DNA of 64,000 bases from CAZBEL01 sp964628055 (GCA_964628055.1 CAZVNL010000004.1:22283-86282); one strand, 5' to 3'; positions 54,501 through 63,912 are shown, counted from the stretch's first letter. The notes: generated by a model from the sequence alone, not told the origin. Numbers and translations are program-made.

Positions 54501-56178
54501 TGGTTTCCTGGGGAGAATTATGATCGAGATCAACGGTCTTACATTCCGGATCGGGGTAAATGAGGAGTGTATTGTATTCCCGGCCATCTCCCACCAGAAA
54601 AACGGATTTAATGGCTTCGAAATCCTGGAATAAGTTTTCGATACGCTGGGGCGCAATCGTCTGGCCGCGAGTATTCTTATATATTTCCTTCTTCCGGTCC
54701 AGTAGGAAATAATGCTCGTCCTGGAGTTTGAAAATGTCTCCCGTATGGAACCACCCCTGGTGGAGAATGGGCGGGGCGTGATTTCCTGAATATCCCGGTG
54801 ACAGGTAAGGTCCCTGAAGGAGCAACTCGCCATCGGGCGCTAATCGAGCTTTTAATCCGGGGAGTAGCTTGCCTGCCGACTCCCGTACATAGTCTCCTGG
54901 CGGCGTCATCGTTATCCCCCCCGTGGCTTCAGTCATGCCGTAACCGCTCAACAGTTGGATACCGTACCGTTGGAAGAATTGAAAGATATCCGGGTCAAGA
55001 TAGCCGGCTGCCGATAGTCCCCAGGTTAAGTTTCCTCCGGTCAATTCCTTAACTTTGTCCTCGATTTCCTGGTCGGAAACCGTAGCGCTGGAAAGGGACT
55101 CTTCCACACGTTCGTGAAGTTGGATCCAGCGCTTGGGGATGCTAATAAAGACCGTGGGACACGCGAGTTGAAAATCTTTTAGCAGCGTGCGAAAGTCAGC
55201 GGATTCGGCGAAGGTATAGGTGGCACCCCAGAAAAGGCTCCCTAATAACTCAAAAAAGCGTCCAAATGTGTGGTAGAGGGGCAGGTAACACAAAAAAGTG
55301 TCTCGTGGTCCAATAGCCGGTAACGCCAAAGCGCGGGTAAATCGTTTGGTAATCAAATTTTCTTGGTTAAAGATGATCCCGGTGGGTTGATTGGTCGTCC
55401 CGGAGGTGTACATCACCGATATCACTTGGTCCAGACTTTGGTGTTTCAGTATTTCGCTGGGGGTCCGGGGAAGGGTTCCCCGGTAGCGTAAGAATTTTTT
55501 CCACCCCCAGTTCTGGTGCCCGTCCTCGGGTGTTTCGTCCAAATTAATGCAAACCATACGGGGATCCCTGGACGGTAATTCCCGTAGTAGTTTTTGGGCT
55601 TTGCTCCCGCTAATGAATAAATGGGTGATTTGTTCTTGTTGCAGAATGTAAGTCAAATGCTCCACCGTAATGTTCACGGGGATGGGAATGACCCGGAGCT
55701 GGTACGTGAGGCAGGCCAGATCTACCAATGCGCCGCGCAAGCAGTTGGGAGTGAAAAGACCAATGACGATTGGTCCGGTACTTTTGTGTTGCAGGTGGGT
55801 AAACGCCGTTCCTAATGTTTGTATTTTTTGCCAGAGGGTATGATAGGTCACGGGATAAAGTTTTTGGCCCCTGATGACCTGAAGGGCAGGTTTGTTGCGG
55901 TATCGCTGGGCTCGCTGAAGCAGTAGGTGCCCCACGGTAAAATGAGATTGTTTTATTAAAGTGTGTATTGCCGTAAACCATTCGGCGGTTTTCTGGGCTT
56001 TTACAATTGCTTGGTTCACCGAGGGTAAATGGCCCAATTCCAGGAATGCATGGATTGTTTTAAGCTCCGTTCCAGGCTCGGTGAACGAGGCGGCCGTCTC
56101 TAATAGAGCGTCCGCATTGGGAACCACTTTCTCATGGCGGTTAAAAAGGGTTGACACTGATTTGAAGGGATCAACCAT
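51580..56178 (-). CDS. Giant multidomain protein: acyl-CoA-ligase-type AMP-binding domain, helical region, kinase-like segment and GNAT acetyltransferase
   Basis: A 1532-residue single frame. Residues about 80-620 are an AMP-binding long-chain acyl-CoA synthetase-like domain: YTSGTTNQPTG (257-267), GYGMTEATGG (412-421), the FHTGD motif (477-481) and a C-terminal TPKGTYRRK (598-606). Residues 620-960 are mostly helical and HEAT-like, without a clear family. Residues about 960-1190 contain a segment reminiscent of APH/kinase catalytic loops, IADPTPKNLIIPEFD (1142-1156) then RLISISNRQ. A further helical region follows. Residues about 1420-1530 are a GNAT domain (LRGHVVGGVFWKP, VVITRHFRKRNLSALLLEELFNRLREHGF, FYHHGF). 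The family is otherwise not recognised. It could activate a fatty acid and pass it on, or acylate a protein; neither is shown. Confidence 0.8.
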   Translation of the reverse strand: MVDPFKSVSTLFNRHEKVVPNADALLETAASFTEPGTELKTIHAFLELGHLPSVNQAIVKAQKTAEWFTAIHTLIKQSHFTVGHLLLQRAQRYRNKPALQVIRGQKLYPVTYHTLWQKIQTLGTAFTHLQHKSTGPIVIGLFTPNCLRGALVDLACLTYQLRVIPIPVNITVEHLTYILQQEQITHLFISGSKAQKLLRELPSRDPRMVCINLDETPEDGHQNWGWKKFLRYRGTLPRTPSEILKHQSLDQVISVMYTSGTTNQPTGIIFNQENLITKRFTRALALPAIGPRDTFLCYLPLYHTFGRFFELLGSLFWGATYTFAESADFRTLLKDFQLACPTVFISIPKRWIQLHERVEESLSSATVSDQEIEDKVKELTGGNLTWGLSAAGYLDPDIFQFFQRYGIQLLSGYGMTEATGGITMTPPGDYVRESAGKLLPGLKARLAPDGELLLQGPYLSPGYSGNHAPPILHQGWFHTGDIFKLQDEHYFLLDRKKEIYKNTRGQTIAPQRIENLFQDFEAIKSVFLVGDGREYNTLLIYPDPECKTVDLDHNSPQETREYFSSLVQSVNNFLATYERIVNFAIIPRNFSAEEGEVTPKGTYRRKVILEHFASVIEPMYQKNYLRLTHEQYEFQIPNWIARERGLLRGHLSWDGQTLTLKHSHQSLPLHWENNTLHLGDFHYQFYGTAFNLNQLLPSPELWLGNESLVRFFGSLFFRVTRTAPPTEIHIIEKRLPFQPLEKPAGRKKSVGRKKINLETLHEVAVQFLHQPEKQFKKLYEFITPLINQEGHPYHDLAIALLQRLCEHPAPRVRCDVLNYLLPVLSGERFVEQFIHWYDYVGQQGTKPKMALDIRRFRSAHYQALLAYLEGFQQKFLNLAPLDKEMVENIFAILTAYGKLHPTSYQAIRAALVRWSVLDPHPAYRQAASKATRTLERNFRQWLGPSEELAVDRETGQEYTWQEVLVFDKQIPPSLKKRLFAAFTQTTLLREAVFLFHQRPLLHLQDLQRGGVWVGWLGERHGGKQVVRVLIKTRDMEVFNIVINYNSDLTPKALQTEIEWLIVMGASQPKLVESFGGYWREHNLYTEEYISGETVYQALTRKRDEIAAGKNRDRWQIRWLHYIWNGVMAYLDFWHHTDYQLMIADPTPKNLIIPEFDYATGTRLISISNRQPVENAAEVLLTIYEQYIIKTEQAFPGLRRMAEWEVFFTALIQVLGEEKGLSVLKAFQKANDRAPYRDWAQRLGVTSEQIDNFLTEVEETGILPKQVVFAALRYERWLDLNPEATLQAKGTFLQELYHDYGLSALAKTYPETRLRFFLLTAFKDANPVVKERLTSLLVDWRRALVTEETLEQTLRELHEQVTLNEEEAFFITRLVYEHVEAADYAQLVATTAGERGRLDLVVLVEDSQGDRYRIRPPFTPKEVAHFHTLLAESNLHVTFHDHHEFLLVINLRGHVVGGVFWKPLNATTAYLERVVITRHFRKRNLSALLLEELFNRLREHGFTHLTVGFFQAELFYHHGFQIDEKFGGLVKAL

Positions 56179-56369
56179 GAATGGAATTTAGGCCAACTAC
56201 TTTATGGATAGGTATTGTTCTAGGCTAAGAAACAGGGAGCTAATTTCTTACGTCCATATTTAAAAATAGCATCGTAAAGGTGAACGTTGGCTTCCCACCT
56301 TGAAGGAGTCTAAAACTTAAATTCCAGCTTGTATTGGAAACTACAAAGTAATAGAAAGGAACTAATAGG

Positions 56370-57446
56370 TTATAGATTAAGGGTCACGGTCATGCGTTTT
56401 ACCAGGCCCAAGAGTCCCATGTCAGATACGGAGTAGTCGATTTGGAATTTGTAGGGGATGAGGGGAAAGAGTTCTGAAGAAATACCAAAACCGTAAGCCG
56501 TCATGGAGATGTAACCATGGTCTTTATTTGATTCGATGAGTTTTCCTAAGTCGAAACTGCTCGTTTCGTCGTCCAATGATTCGCTGAAACGGAGGTATTT
56601 ATATTGGCTACCCAGGCGTAAGAAGAGTCCCTTTAATATTTTCACTTCGGCGCCCAAGGCATAAATGGGATTAAAGTCCCGGGGATCGTAATAATCGAAG
56701 CTGAGCGTTGTTTCGGTCATTTTATAGACTACCGGTTTTATGGAGAGCCCCAGGCGAAAGGACATGGGTAAGGACCAGTTTTCGGTTTGCAGGCGGGCCA
56801 CTACGTCGGGATTGGCGTCCAGGTCTTCATAGGCGTCAATGTCCACCTGTTGGTCGGAGCCGTAGAGGCGCATTTTAGTCCCAAAGTTGGTGATGGCCAT
56901 CCCAATTCGCAGGCCCATGAAACTGGAGCTGTACTGCGACCCGGCATCGAGTGCTAAGGCTGTAGCCGAGGAAAAGGAAATGCTCTCCCGGATTACTTTG
57001 GCGTGTAACCCCACGGCGAAGCGGTCGCTGATCTTTTTACCGTAACCCAGTCCCAGGGCGAAGTCACTGGCGCGGAAGGAGCCTTCGCCGGTAGGGGAAA
57101 GTTCCGTTGTTTTCACCATTTCCCCCATATTTAGATAAGTAAAACTCAGTCCCAGGTTGCCCAGTTTCCCCAGGGGGATGATGCTGCCAAAGAAGCTGTG
57201 ATCCATATCCGCAATCCACCGGTTCTGGGAGAAGAGAATCTGGATTTGGGTAGCATAGGCAATCCCAGCGGGGTTCCAGTAAAGGGCTGAAGCATCCTCG
57301 ACCTGAGCCGTATAGGCACCGGCCAGGCCTTCCCCGCGACCGCCCACACCGATTTTCAAAAAGTTGGCTGCCGAAGTTCCGGCGTTGTCGAACTGCGCTT
57401 GAAGTATACTTCCGAGAAAAAAGATGGTGAAGATAATCTGTTTCAC
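56370..57446 (-). CDS. PorV/PorQ-like outer-membrane barrel (type IX-associated)
   Basis: A 358-residue PorV-like protein from the GTG at 57446, with GAGAAAGGG upstream and a signal peptide (VKQIIFTIFFLGSILQAQ). The mature start GTSAANFLKIGVGGRGEGLAGAYTAQVEDASALYWNPAGIA is the diagnostic PorV/UPF0164 signature. Beta-barrel strands with glycine-aromatic patterns continue to the terminal hydrophobic strand. In Bacteroidetes PorV helps sort type IX cargo to the surface. Its position last in the TonB receptor - secreted protein operon fits this. An upstream in-frame start at 57536 would bury the signal peptide. Confidence 0.9.
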   Translation of the reverse strand: MKQIIFTIFFLGSILQAQFDNAGTSAANFLKIGVGGRGEGLAGAYTAQVEDASALYWNPAGIAYATQIQILFSQNRWIADMDHSFFGSIIPLGKLGNLGLSFTYLNMGEMVKTTELSPTGEGSFRASDFALGLGYGKKISDRFAVGLHAKVIRESISFSSATALALDAGSQYSSSFMGLRIGMAITNFGTKMRLYGSDQQVDIDAYEDLDANPDVVARLQTENWSLPMSFRLGLSIKPVVYKMTETTLSFDYYDPRDFNPIYALGAEVKILKGLFLRLGSQYKYLRFSESLDDETSSFDLGKLIESNKDHGYISMTAYGFGISSELFPLIPYKFQIDYSVSDMGLLGLVKRMTVTLNL

Positions 57447-57538
57447 GTATTTACCCTTTCTCAAAATGGTTACGCCCTGGTAACGAGGGAGTCGTGTCCT
57501 CTCTGCGGTGACTTGGCTTGGGAAGTGAATGGTCATGC

Positions 57539-60500
57539 TTATTTAATCACGGCGAATTTGCCAATGTATTCCTGACCGTTTTTCAGGCCTCCCGCCACCA
57601 CGTGGAAAACATAGACCCCAAAAGCCACTTCCTGGTTATTGTAAGTTCGCAAGTCCCAGGCCTCGATGCTGGGTCCGCGATATCCGGGGCTGTCCTTATC
57701 GTGTTTTAAAATTTGAACCAGCTCCCCGGCGGTGTTGTAAATCCGAATCAGGCAATTTTCTGGCAGTCGCGTGAACTGGAGTTCCCGGATAAACGCAATA
57801 TGTTCATAGGCTGAGGTGACTTTATACGGATTAGGCACCACCAGGATTTGTTCCAGATCACCGGATTCTACGGCATAATTTTCGGCTGTGGTGGTGATGC
57901 GGTAGACATCCACTCCTGGCCGGAGAGGATTCGGGAAGAAAACCCTAAAGATGTTTCCTGCTTCAAACTGGGTGAGATCCTTATTGAATTGCATCATCCA
58001 TCCCAGTTTGTGGGCATCAGCAGCGTAGTCGAAACTGGTAAAATAGGTTATGTTGGTAGTATAATCTTCATAAATAGGCATAAAATACACATTTTTAATA
58101 AAAGCGTAACTATTAGTGCTCCCTTCAGCTAGGGTATAGATGGGTTTAGTACCTGCCACCATATAGACTGCACAGTTAATCTGGTGATTCTCCTCCGCCG
58201 ACCACAGTTCAAATGGCAGGAGAATCGTATCGGTCTGGGTCAAGGTTGCGTTGAAATACAGTCCTATGGATCCGGTGGAAGTAAAGCGGAATTCCAGGTC
58301 CCGCTGTAATCGTTCGGTTTCCGGGCGTCCCGCGGGAGAATCAACCGGCAAGTTTTCAATGAAGCCAGCCCAGGTCCCATCGGTGGAACTGGGATTTATC
58401 CCTGACAGGTAAATCGACGTGCTGGTGTCAGTATCCTCTATTATCGCTGTGGAGTCGTAGGTTTCCACCGTCCAACTGGCATTTTCAAAGAGGGGAATAA
58501 ATCCATCCACCACATGGCGCAAACTGCCGGAAGTAATATCGGACTCCTGATTCACCACCACCGTGCCGCTGGTCAAGTCGGTCATTGTCCAGTAGGTTAC
58601 CACACTATCGCCAATCATAGTCGAATCGATGATGACTTCGTATTCATGACCTTTGCTGATGAAGTCGGCGGGAGCGAGACTATCGCCCAAGAATTCGTAG
58701 GCGAAAGGATCGGCGGCAATGGCTGTTAAGGTAGCATCGGATTCCCCGGCCGTATGGGTGATGGTAAACGTCCCCGCATCGTAACCGGCAGGACGACTCA
58801 TGGGGATTACCGCCACCGTGTTGTCTCCCTCGATAAAGGCATTTTTGGCTTTGGAATTTTCCAGGGGATCAACCGGTGCTCCCGCCCAGGTATCCGGTCC
58901 GTCATAGGCCGTAACGGCATACCAGTATTCATAGCCGTTCACCACGTTCTCGTCAATGTAGGAGTACTTCAAACCGCTTTCGCTTCCCAGATTGTAGTAG
59001 ATCAGGGGATCGGTCATGGCGTAGGCGCCGCTGATATTATCGATCAGATCGTAGATCGCTAACGGTTGGTACACATCAGTGGGATCACCGTTTAAATCGG
59101 TGATGACCTGACCCCAGGAATTACCTCGGTCGAGACTGCGGTAAACCCGGTAGCCCTGAAACATGTTGGTTCCGGTGACCGGATCGATAGAGCTTTCGCT
59201 GCGGTCATCCCAGAAGAGGGTAACGCGACCTTCCTCGGCCACGGCCCGCACCATGGGTGGTTCAGGAGGGCGTGGGGTTGCGCAGTTGTTGTTGTACAGC
59301 GATTGGAAAAGTTTGGCATTTCGAATGAGATCTTGTTCGTTGATGCCCATGAAATCGGCAAAGGTGAAGGTGACCTGTTCGCCCGGAGCCACGTCCATGG
59401 GGCCGGAGGCGATTACCCAGGTGATGTCGGGGCCATAAGAGTACGGTTTTTGAAAGACGTCCCCGGAATAGGGATTGATGTTGTGGGGGGTCTGAATGCC
59501 CGCTAGCAACTGTTCATTGTAGGCCTGGGCATCATTCTGGGCATCCTGGCTGTATTCAAACGTGTAAAAGGCGGATACGTTGTAGGAAGAATCCGTGCCG
59601 TCGCTGTTATACTTGGTGCATTCCAAGAATTTCAATCCGATCCAACCGATACCGGAGGACTTGAAGCCCTCCGACTTGTCATCCGAATCCCACACCAGGG
59701 CGAAATTGCTTAACAGGTAGGAATCGGTAGTGTCCACCAGTTTTTCAGCAATGTGCGGATCGTCTTCCGTAATCAACATGGCCAGGTCGTCGGTCCATTC
59801 CTGGCCGCCTTGTTCGGGGGTGTCCGGGTCACCGGCGATGCCTATGTATAGGTCCTTCAGCGTATCTTTACCCACGTTGGTCATTTTCTGAATGAAGATG
59901 AGGCCGTCATTACCGAAGGTGCTGGCATAGTTCAGAATCCACACATCGATACGCACATTGAGCGGACCGACGCCGGTGTTGCTCTCGAAAGTATTGCCTT
60001 CCAGGGGGTCGTTGTCGGTAACTACGAAATATGCTTCCCGGTCGGCCTGGACGCCCAGACCGCAAGGGGCGTCGGGAAATCCATCAGGTCCTAATTCCGG
60101 TTCTACACCGGGGAAGTAGAGGGTGTCCTGGCTCCCGTCGGCATTGGTGATAATTGACTGAAAGGTTCCAGTAGGATCTTCCTCGATGGGCCAGAAGCCC
60201 GGCCAGGATTCAGGTTTGTCACTGAAGGCAATGCCAATGTTATTTTCGGTGTCGTAGAGGCCGGAATCATATCCTGGTAGGGGTTCAAATTCCTCCTCAT
60301 GGTCCCGCATGGTTCCGCGTACGCCTACGGAGACCGAGGGCAGGCCGTTAATCAGAGCGCCCACCATGGGAGCTTGCGTCCAGTAGTACGTGCAGCAACC
60401 GTCTTTTACCATGCTCCCAGCCGGGAATTCGTGGTTCAGGCCCCAGCGGTCATAACCGTAAATGGCCGCATTGGAAAGGCGTAGAACCATGTTGCCCTTG

Positions 60501-60679
60501 TCCAGGACGCTCCGTTTCCGATCGCTGTAACTCGTTGTTTTTTGCAATCGCTCGGGAATTCGTCCCTTGTCTGGGGCGACAATAAAATCGTAATAGTCGG
60601 CTTTTTGCAAGGAGGGGGTATCTCCCGCGAAGAGTAAACTGGAGAACAGAATTAGCAGGACGAAAGCTATCTTTTTCAT
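57539..60679 (-). CDS. Large secreted protein with FN3 domain and type IX/FlgD-like tail
   Basis: A 1046-residue exported protein from the ATG at 60679, two bases after the TonB gene stop. It has a signal peptide (MKKIAFVLLILFSSLLFAG). The N-terminal 450 residues are rich in beta structure with Asp, Gly and aromatic residues; I do not recognise a family. An FN3-like domain lies at about 470-595 (VRAVAEEGRVTLFWDDRSESS to WYAVTAYDG). The C-terminal tail from about 941 (VVPNPYKVTSAYEH, IRIYNTAGELVQIL, FGVYVFHVVAGG) is the sorting-tail form used by FCB secreted proteins. It may be a surface partner of the TonB receptor. No enzyme motif is seen. Confidence 0.8.
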   Translation of the reverse strand: MKKIAFVLLILFSSLLFAGDTPSLQKADYYDFIVAPDKGRIPERLQKTTSYSDRKRSVLDKGNMVLRLSNAAIYGYDRWGLNHEFPAGSMVKDGCCTYYWTQAPMVGALINGLPSVSVGVRGTMRDHEEEFEPLPGYDSGLYDTENNIGIAFSDKPESWPGFWPIEEDPTGTFQSIITNADGSQDTLYFPGVEPELGPDGFPDAPCGLGVQADREAYFVVTDNDPLEGNTFESNTGVGPLNVRIDVWILNYASTFGNDGLIFIQKMTNVGKDTLKDLYIGIAGDPDTPEQGGQEWTDDLAMLITEDDPHIAEKLVDTTDSYLLSNFALVWDSDDKSEGFKSSGIGWIGLKFLECTKYNSDGTDSSYNVSAFYTFEYSQDAQNDAQAYNEQLLAGIQTPHNINPYSGDVFQKPYSYGPDITWVIASGPMDVAPGEQVTFTFADFMGINEQDLIRNAKLFQSLYNNNCATPRPPEPPMVRAVAEEGRVTLFWDDRSESSIDPVTGTNMFQGYRVYRSLDRGNSWGQVITDLNGDPTDVYQPLAIYDLIDNISGAYAMTDPLIYYNLGSESGLKYSYIDENVVNGYEYWYAVTAYDGPDTWAGAPVDPLENSKAKNAFIEGDNTVAVIPMSRPAGYDAGTFTITHTAGESDATLTAIAADPFAYEFLGDSLAPADFISKGHEYEVIIDSTMIGDSVVTYWTMTDLTSGTVVVNQESDITSGSLRHVVDGFIPLFENASWTVETYDSTAIIEDTDTSTSIYLSGINPSSTDGTWAGFIENLPVDSPAGRPETERLQRDLEFRFTSTGSIGLYFNATLTQTDTILLPFELWSAEENHQINCAVYMVAGTKPIYTLAEGSTNSYAFIKNVYFMPIYEDYTTNITYFTSFDYAADAHKLGWMMQFNKDLTQFEAGNIFRVFFPNPLRPGVDVYRITTTAENYAVESGDLEQILVVPNPYKVTSAYEHIAFIRELQFTRLPENCLIRIYNTAGELVQILKHDKDSPGYRGPSIEAWDLRTYNNQEVAFGVYVFHVVAGGLKNGQEYIGKFAVIK

Positions 60680-60681
60680 GA

Positions 60682-63600
60682 TCACATTCCTATGCTGATG
60701 CCCAGTTCGATATGTCTTGGCTCTGACCAGAAGTAGGGTCGCCAGAGCCACATGGGCGAGGTATTGGGATTGAGTGTTTCGTCCGGCTTCCCCGTGGTGC
60801 CGAAGACCCGCTCCACGTTCCTCTTGTTTAAAAGGTTGAAGACGTCCACATACAGACGCATATTGACAACCTTAATGGGCAGGTTGTAGAAGGTTTTCAG
60901 GTCCACGTAGATCGTGGAGGGCATGCGGCCGGAATATTGTTCATCGATAGGCCGACCGCGGGCGTCGGTGGGGGTGTATGGAAAGCCGCTTCCGTAGGTG
61001 CCGATAATATTGGCGCCATATCCCCGGGGATTCCGGTAATCAAGCCCGAAATTGATGGTATGGGTCTGGTCCCAGGACATGGTAAACGTCCGGGCATAGT
61101 CATGCCAACCATAGACCGAGGCCAGGTAGGCCACATCCCAGTGGAAGGACTCGTTGGGGGCGCTGCCTTCGGCCCGGGAGAGGGAGTAGTTAAAATACCA
61201 CCCTAAGTTGCGGGAGAACCGTTTCCTGATTCCCAGTTCGAAGCCCTTTGCATTGGCGTAGTCGATATTTTCGTAGACCGCATATTGAGCCGGGTCAGCA
61301 TCGTAAATGATGGCCGCAATATAGTCGTAGATGTCTTTGTAATAGAGGGTAAAGTTCAGAACGTAGTCCGTGGCTAACTGCAGGTGTAGACCAAACTCAT
61401 ACTGGACGGTGTGTTCGGGTATTATATTTGGACTGCCCACTTCCGGGATATACCAGTCAGCCGTATTAAAGGGGAAGGGGTAGAATCCGTTGCCGAAGTT
61501 CAGGCCTTCAATATTCAATCCCGGTGGGACCCCGGAAGCGCCATTTGTATTGGTGTAGTCATACATATTCACCAATTCGGGATAGTCGAAGAAGTGGCCG
61601 TAAGAGAAATGGAAAGCCATCCGGTCCGTCACGGGGTATCCAATCCCTAAGCGGGGACTCCACTGGGATTTCACCGTGGCCATTTTGGCCGCTTCAAACT
61701 GATAGCTTCCGTCGGGATTGGTTAAATAGTTCCCAAACTCATCCTCGGCGGCGTAACCCCACTGAACCTGGTTAAAATCATCGGTGGGGATCTGGTTAAT
61801 CTGGTCCGGTGTGTAGGACTGACCATCGTAATAGTAAAGGAGTTTCCGTTTGGGATCGGCGTAGGGACTCTTGGGGTTAAGTTCATCGTAACGGAGGCCC
61901 ATATTAACCACTATGTCCTTGAATTCTATCTTGTCCTGGATGAAGAACGATTTCTCAATTGGTTTAAAGTTATAGGTGATAAAGGAAGGATCGGAGGTAT
62001 TCCCGAAGGGTCCCCCGCCAATGGCATAGCCCTCGAACCGGGAAAAGTCGTTCATCTTCTTATCAAACCCGGTTTTTAACTGGTGGATTTCGTTGAGCTG
62101 CCAGGTGAGCTCACCCCCAATCTCCTGATACTTAGACTGATACCATAGGTAGTCGTGATAGGTGGAGTAGCCTTCCCGGATGGTGTCCCCGTAGAAGTTG
62201 GTCACGGGGTAACTACCGTAAAATTCGTAGTTGGAGGTATTGTCATAGGCATCCCCTTCCCTCAGACGGGGATCCACGCCCCAACTGTAGGTGTGGTTGT
62301 TATCGAGGTCTAAGAAAGGTTCCTGATCCGGCAACCCATCTCCGTCTAAATCAACCATGTTCCAGGTGCTATCTTCGTTCCAGTCATGGTAAGACTCCCC
62401 TACGTCCCAAACACCATTTCCGTTGGCATCATCCCAATATTCGGCAGCGTAGGCGCTCCATTGACCGTCGCCATTAAGGTCTTTATATGGTTCGGCGTAG
62501 TAGCTTAACCAATTCATTGTGTCACCGGCAGTAACCGTGGAGGGGAGATAGCCTTCCCAATCCTGAGGGATGGGTATTAACTTGGAATACAACTGGTGTT
62601 TCTCATTGAGCAGGGGCTTGTAACCGGTCCAACCCTGGCGATTGTACCATTGACTTTTCAGCGAGAAATAGATGTTTTTAGTGACGGAAAAATTCAATTT
62701 CACGTACTGGTGAACGGTCGTGCGCCAGTTATAGGGACTACGATCGGGGAACTGGCGGTAGCTCATGCTGAAATCGCGATATTCCCGATTAAAAAAGTTC
62801 CCCCCCAGGGTTATTTTTGCATTTCGGAGGGGGTGGAACACCACTTTAGCCGTTAAGCGTCCTTCTTTTTCGAAGGTGCCAGACGTTTCCCAGGCGCCCT
62901 TTTTCAATTTTTCTTTCGCACCGTCACCGTCGATATCCGCCCAGGCCAGGGTGTCGTCCTCCGTTCCCAACACGCCATCTTCGCCAGGTTTATAGATGCT
63001 CCCGGGGAGTTGGTTTTTCCGCAAGTAAGTGTTAGATCGGTATAGATCCCCAGAAAGGTGAAAGTTGGCCGTATTGCCCAAACCCGGGATAATCGGTCCC
63101 CCCAGGTTACCAAAAATACGGTTGGTCAACCAATTATTAGCTAGGCCGCCAAATTGGTCCGTTGAAGAACGGAGTTCCCACGTGTAGTTGGGTGTACCTT
63201 CCTTGGTGACGATGTTTACGACGCCACTCATGGCTTTACCGTACTCAGCATTGAAGGAACCGGTAATGACGGCTAACTCGGAAATGGCGTCCTTGGCCAC
63301 GTCCATGCCCATGCCCCCGAACAAGGTGTTTTCTACCAGGAAACCATCTACTAAATAGGAAATTTCCCCTGTACGACCGCCACGGAAGTGGATTCCCGAG
63401 TCATCGGCATTATTGTTATTCTCTACCACTCCCGGCATATTCGTCATGATCTCTTCGAAGGAGTTCACCGGCATGTTAACAATATTCTCATCCTCAATAA
63501 CCTCCGTCGTGGCGGTTTGATCGCGTACAATGACCGGGCGTTTGGCTTCCACCGTCACCTCTTCGCCCTCAATGGCCGTCATCTCCATAGCAATGTCTAA

Positions 63601-63885
63601 TGTCGTGGTCAAATCGGCGTTGATACGCACGTCGGTGACAATGACGGTTCGGTATCCGATATACGAGGCGGAAACGGTGTAAGCCGCGGCGGGAATGTTT
63701 AGAATATAGTACCCTCCCCTAACATCCGTGGCAGCCCCGAAAGTAGTCCCCTGCAAGATTACATTCACCCCCATAAGGGGGTCACCTGTGGTTTTATCGG
63801 TAATCGTCCCTACTAACTTACCTGTTTCACCTGCCCAGACAAGACTAACCGTTAAAAATATAAGCAACAGGATACGTGATCTCAT
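60682..63885 (-). CDS. TonB-dependent outer-membrane receptor with carboxypeptidase-regulatory-like N-domain
   Basis: A 1067-residue receptor from the ATG at 63885 (GGAGGGTTATTAGC upstream; a longer in-frame start would precede the signal peptide). After the signal peptide, a CarboxypepD_reg-like domain (GKLVGTITDKTTGDPLMGVNVIL) leads into the plug (NMPVNSFEEIMTNMPGVV, GGRTGEISYLVDG, GSFNAEYGKAMSGVVNIVTKEG) and the barrel. Unusual insertions are Asp-rich: about residues 298-322 (ADIDGDGAKEK) and about 466-532, with four D-x-(N/D)-x-(D/N)-G/N repeats (DLNGDGQW, DANGNGVWD, DLDGDGLPD, DLDNNH), like calcium-binding or EF-hand-like loops. The substrate is unknown. Confidence 0.9.
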   Translation of the reverse strand: MRSRILLLIFLTVSLVWAGETGKLVGTITDKTTGDPLMGVNVILQGTTFGAATDVRGGYYILNIPAAAYTVSASYIGYRTVIVTDVRINADLTTTLDIAMEMTAIEGEEVTVEAKRPVIVRDQTATTEVIEDENIVNMPVNSFEEIMTNMPGVVENNNNADDSGIHFRGGRTGEISYLVDGFLVENTLFGGMGMDVAKDAISELAVITGSFNAEYGKAMSGVVNIVTKEGTPNYTWELRSSTDQFGGLANNWLTNRIFGNLGGPIIPGLGNTANFHLSGDLYRSNTYLRKNQLPGSIYKPGEDGVLGTEDDTLAWADIDGDGAKEKLKKGAWETSGTFEKEGRLTAKVVFHPLRNAKITLGGNFFNREYRDFSMSYRQFPDRSPYNWRTTVHQYVKLNFSVTKNIYFSLKSQWYNRQGWTGYKPLLNEKHQLYSKLIPIPQDWEGYLPSTVTAGDTMNWLSYYAEPYKDLNGDGQWSAYAAEYWDDANGNGVWDVGESYHDWNEDSTWNMVDLDGDGLPDQEPFLDLDNNHTYSWGVDPRLREGDAYDNTSNYEFYGSYPVTNFYGDTIREGYSTYHDYLWYQSKYQEIGGELTWQLNEIHQLKTGFDKKMNDFSRFEGYAIGGGPFGNTSDPSFITYNFKPIEKSFFIQDKIEFKDIVVNMGLRYDELNPKSPYADPKRKLLYYYDGQSYTPDQINQIPTDDFNQVQWGYAAEDEFGNYLTNPDGSYQFEAAKMATVKSQWSPRLGIGYPVTDRMAFHFSYGHFFDYPELVNMYDYTNTNGASGVPPGLNIEGLNFGNGFYPFPFNTADWYIPEVGSPNIIPEHTVQYEFGLHLQLATDYVLNFTLYYKDIYDYIAAIIYDADPAQYAVYENIDYANAKGFELGIRKRFSRNLGWYFNYSLSRAEGSAPNESFHWDVAYLASVYGWHDYARTFTMSWDQTHTINFGLDYRNPRGYGANIIGTYGSGFPYTPTDARGRPIDEQYSGRMPSTIYVDLKTFYNLPIKVVNMRLYVDVFNLLNKRNVERVFGTTGKPDETLNPNTSPMWLWRPYFWSEPRHIELGISIGM

Positions 63886-63912
63886 GCTAATAACCCTCCG
63901 AAAATGATAAAA

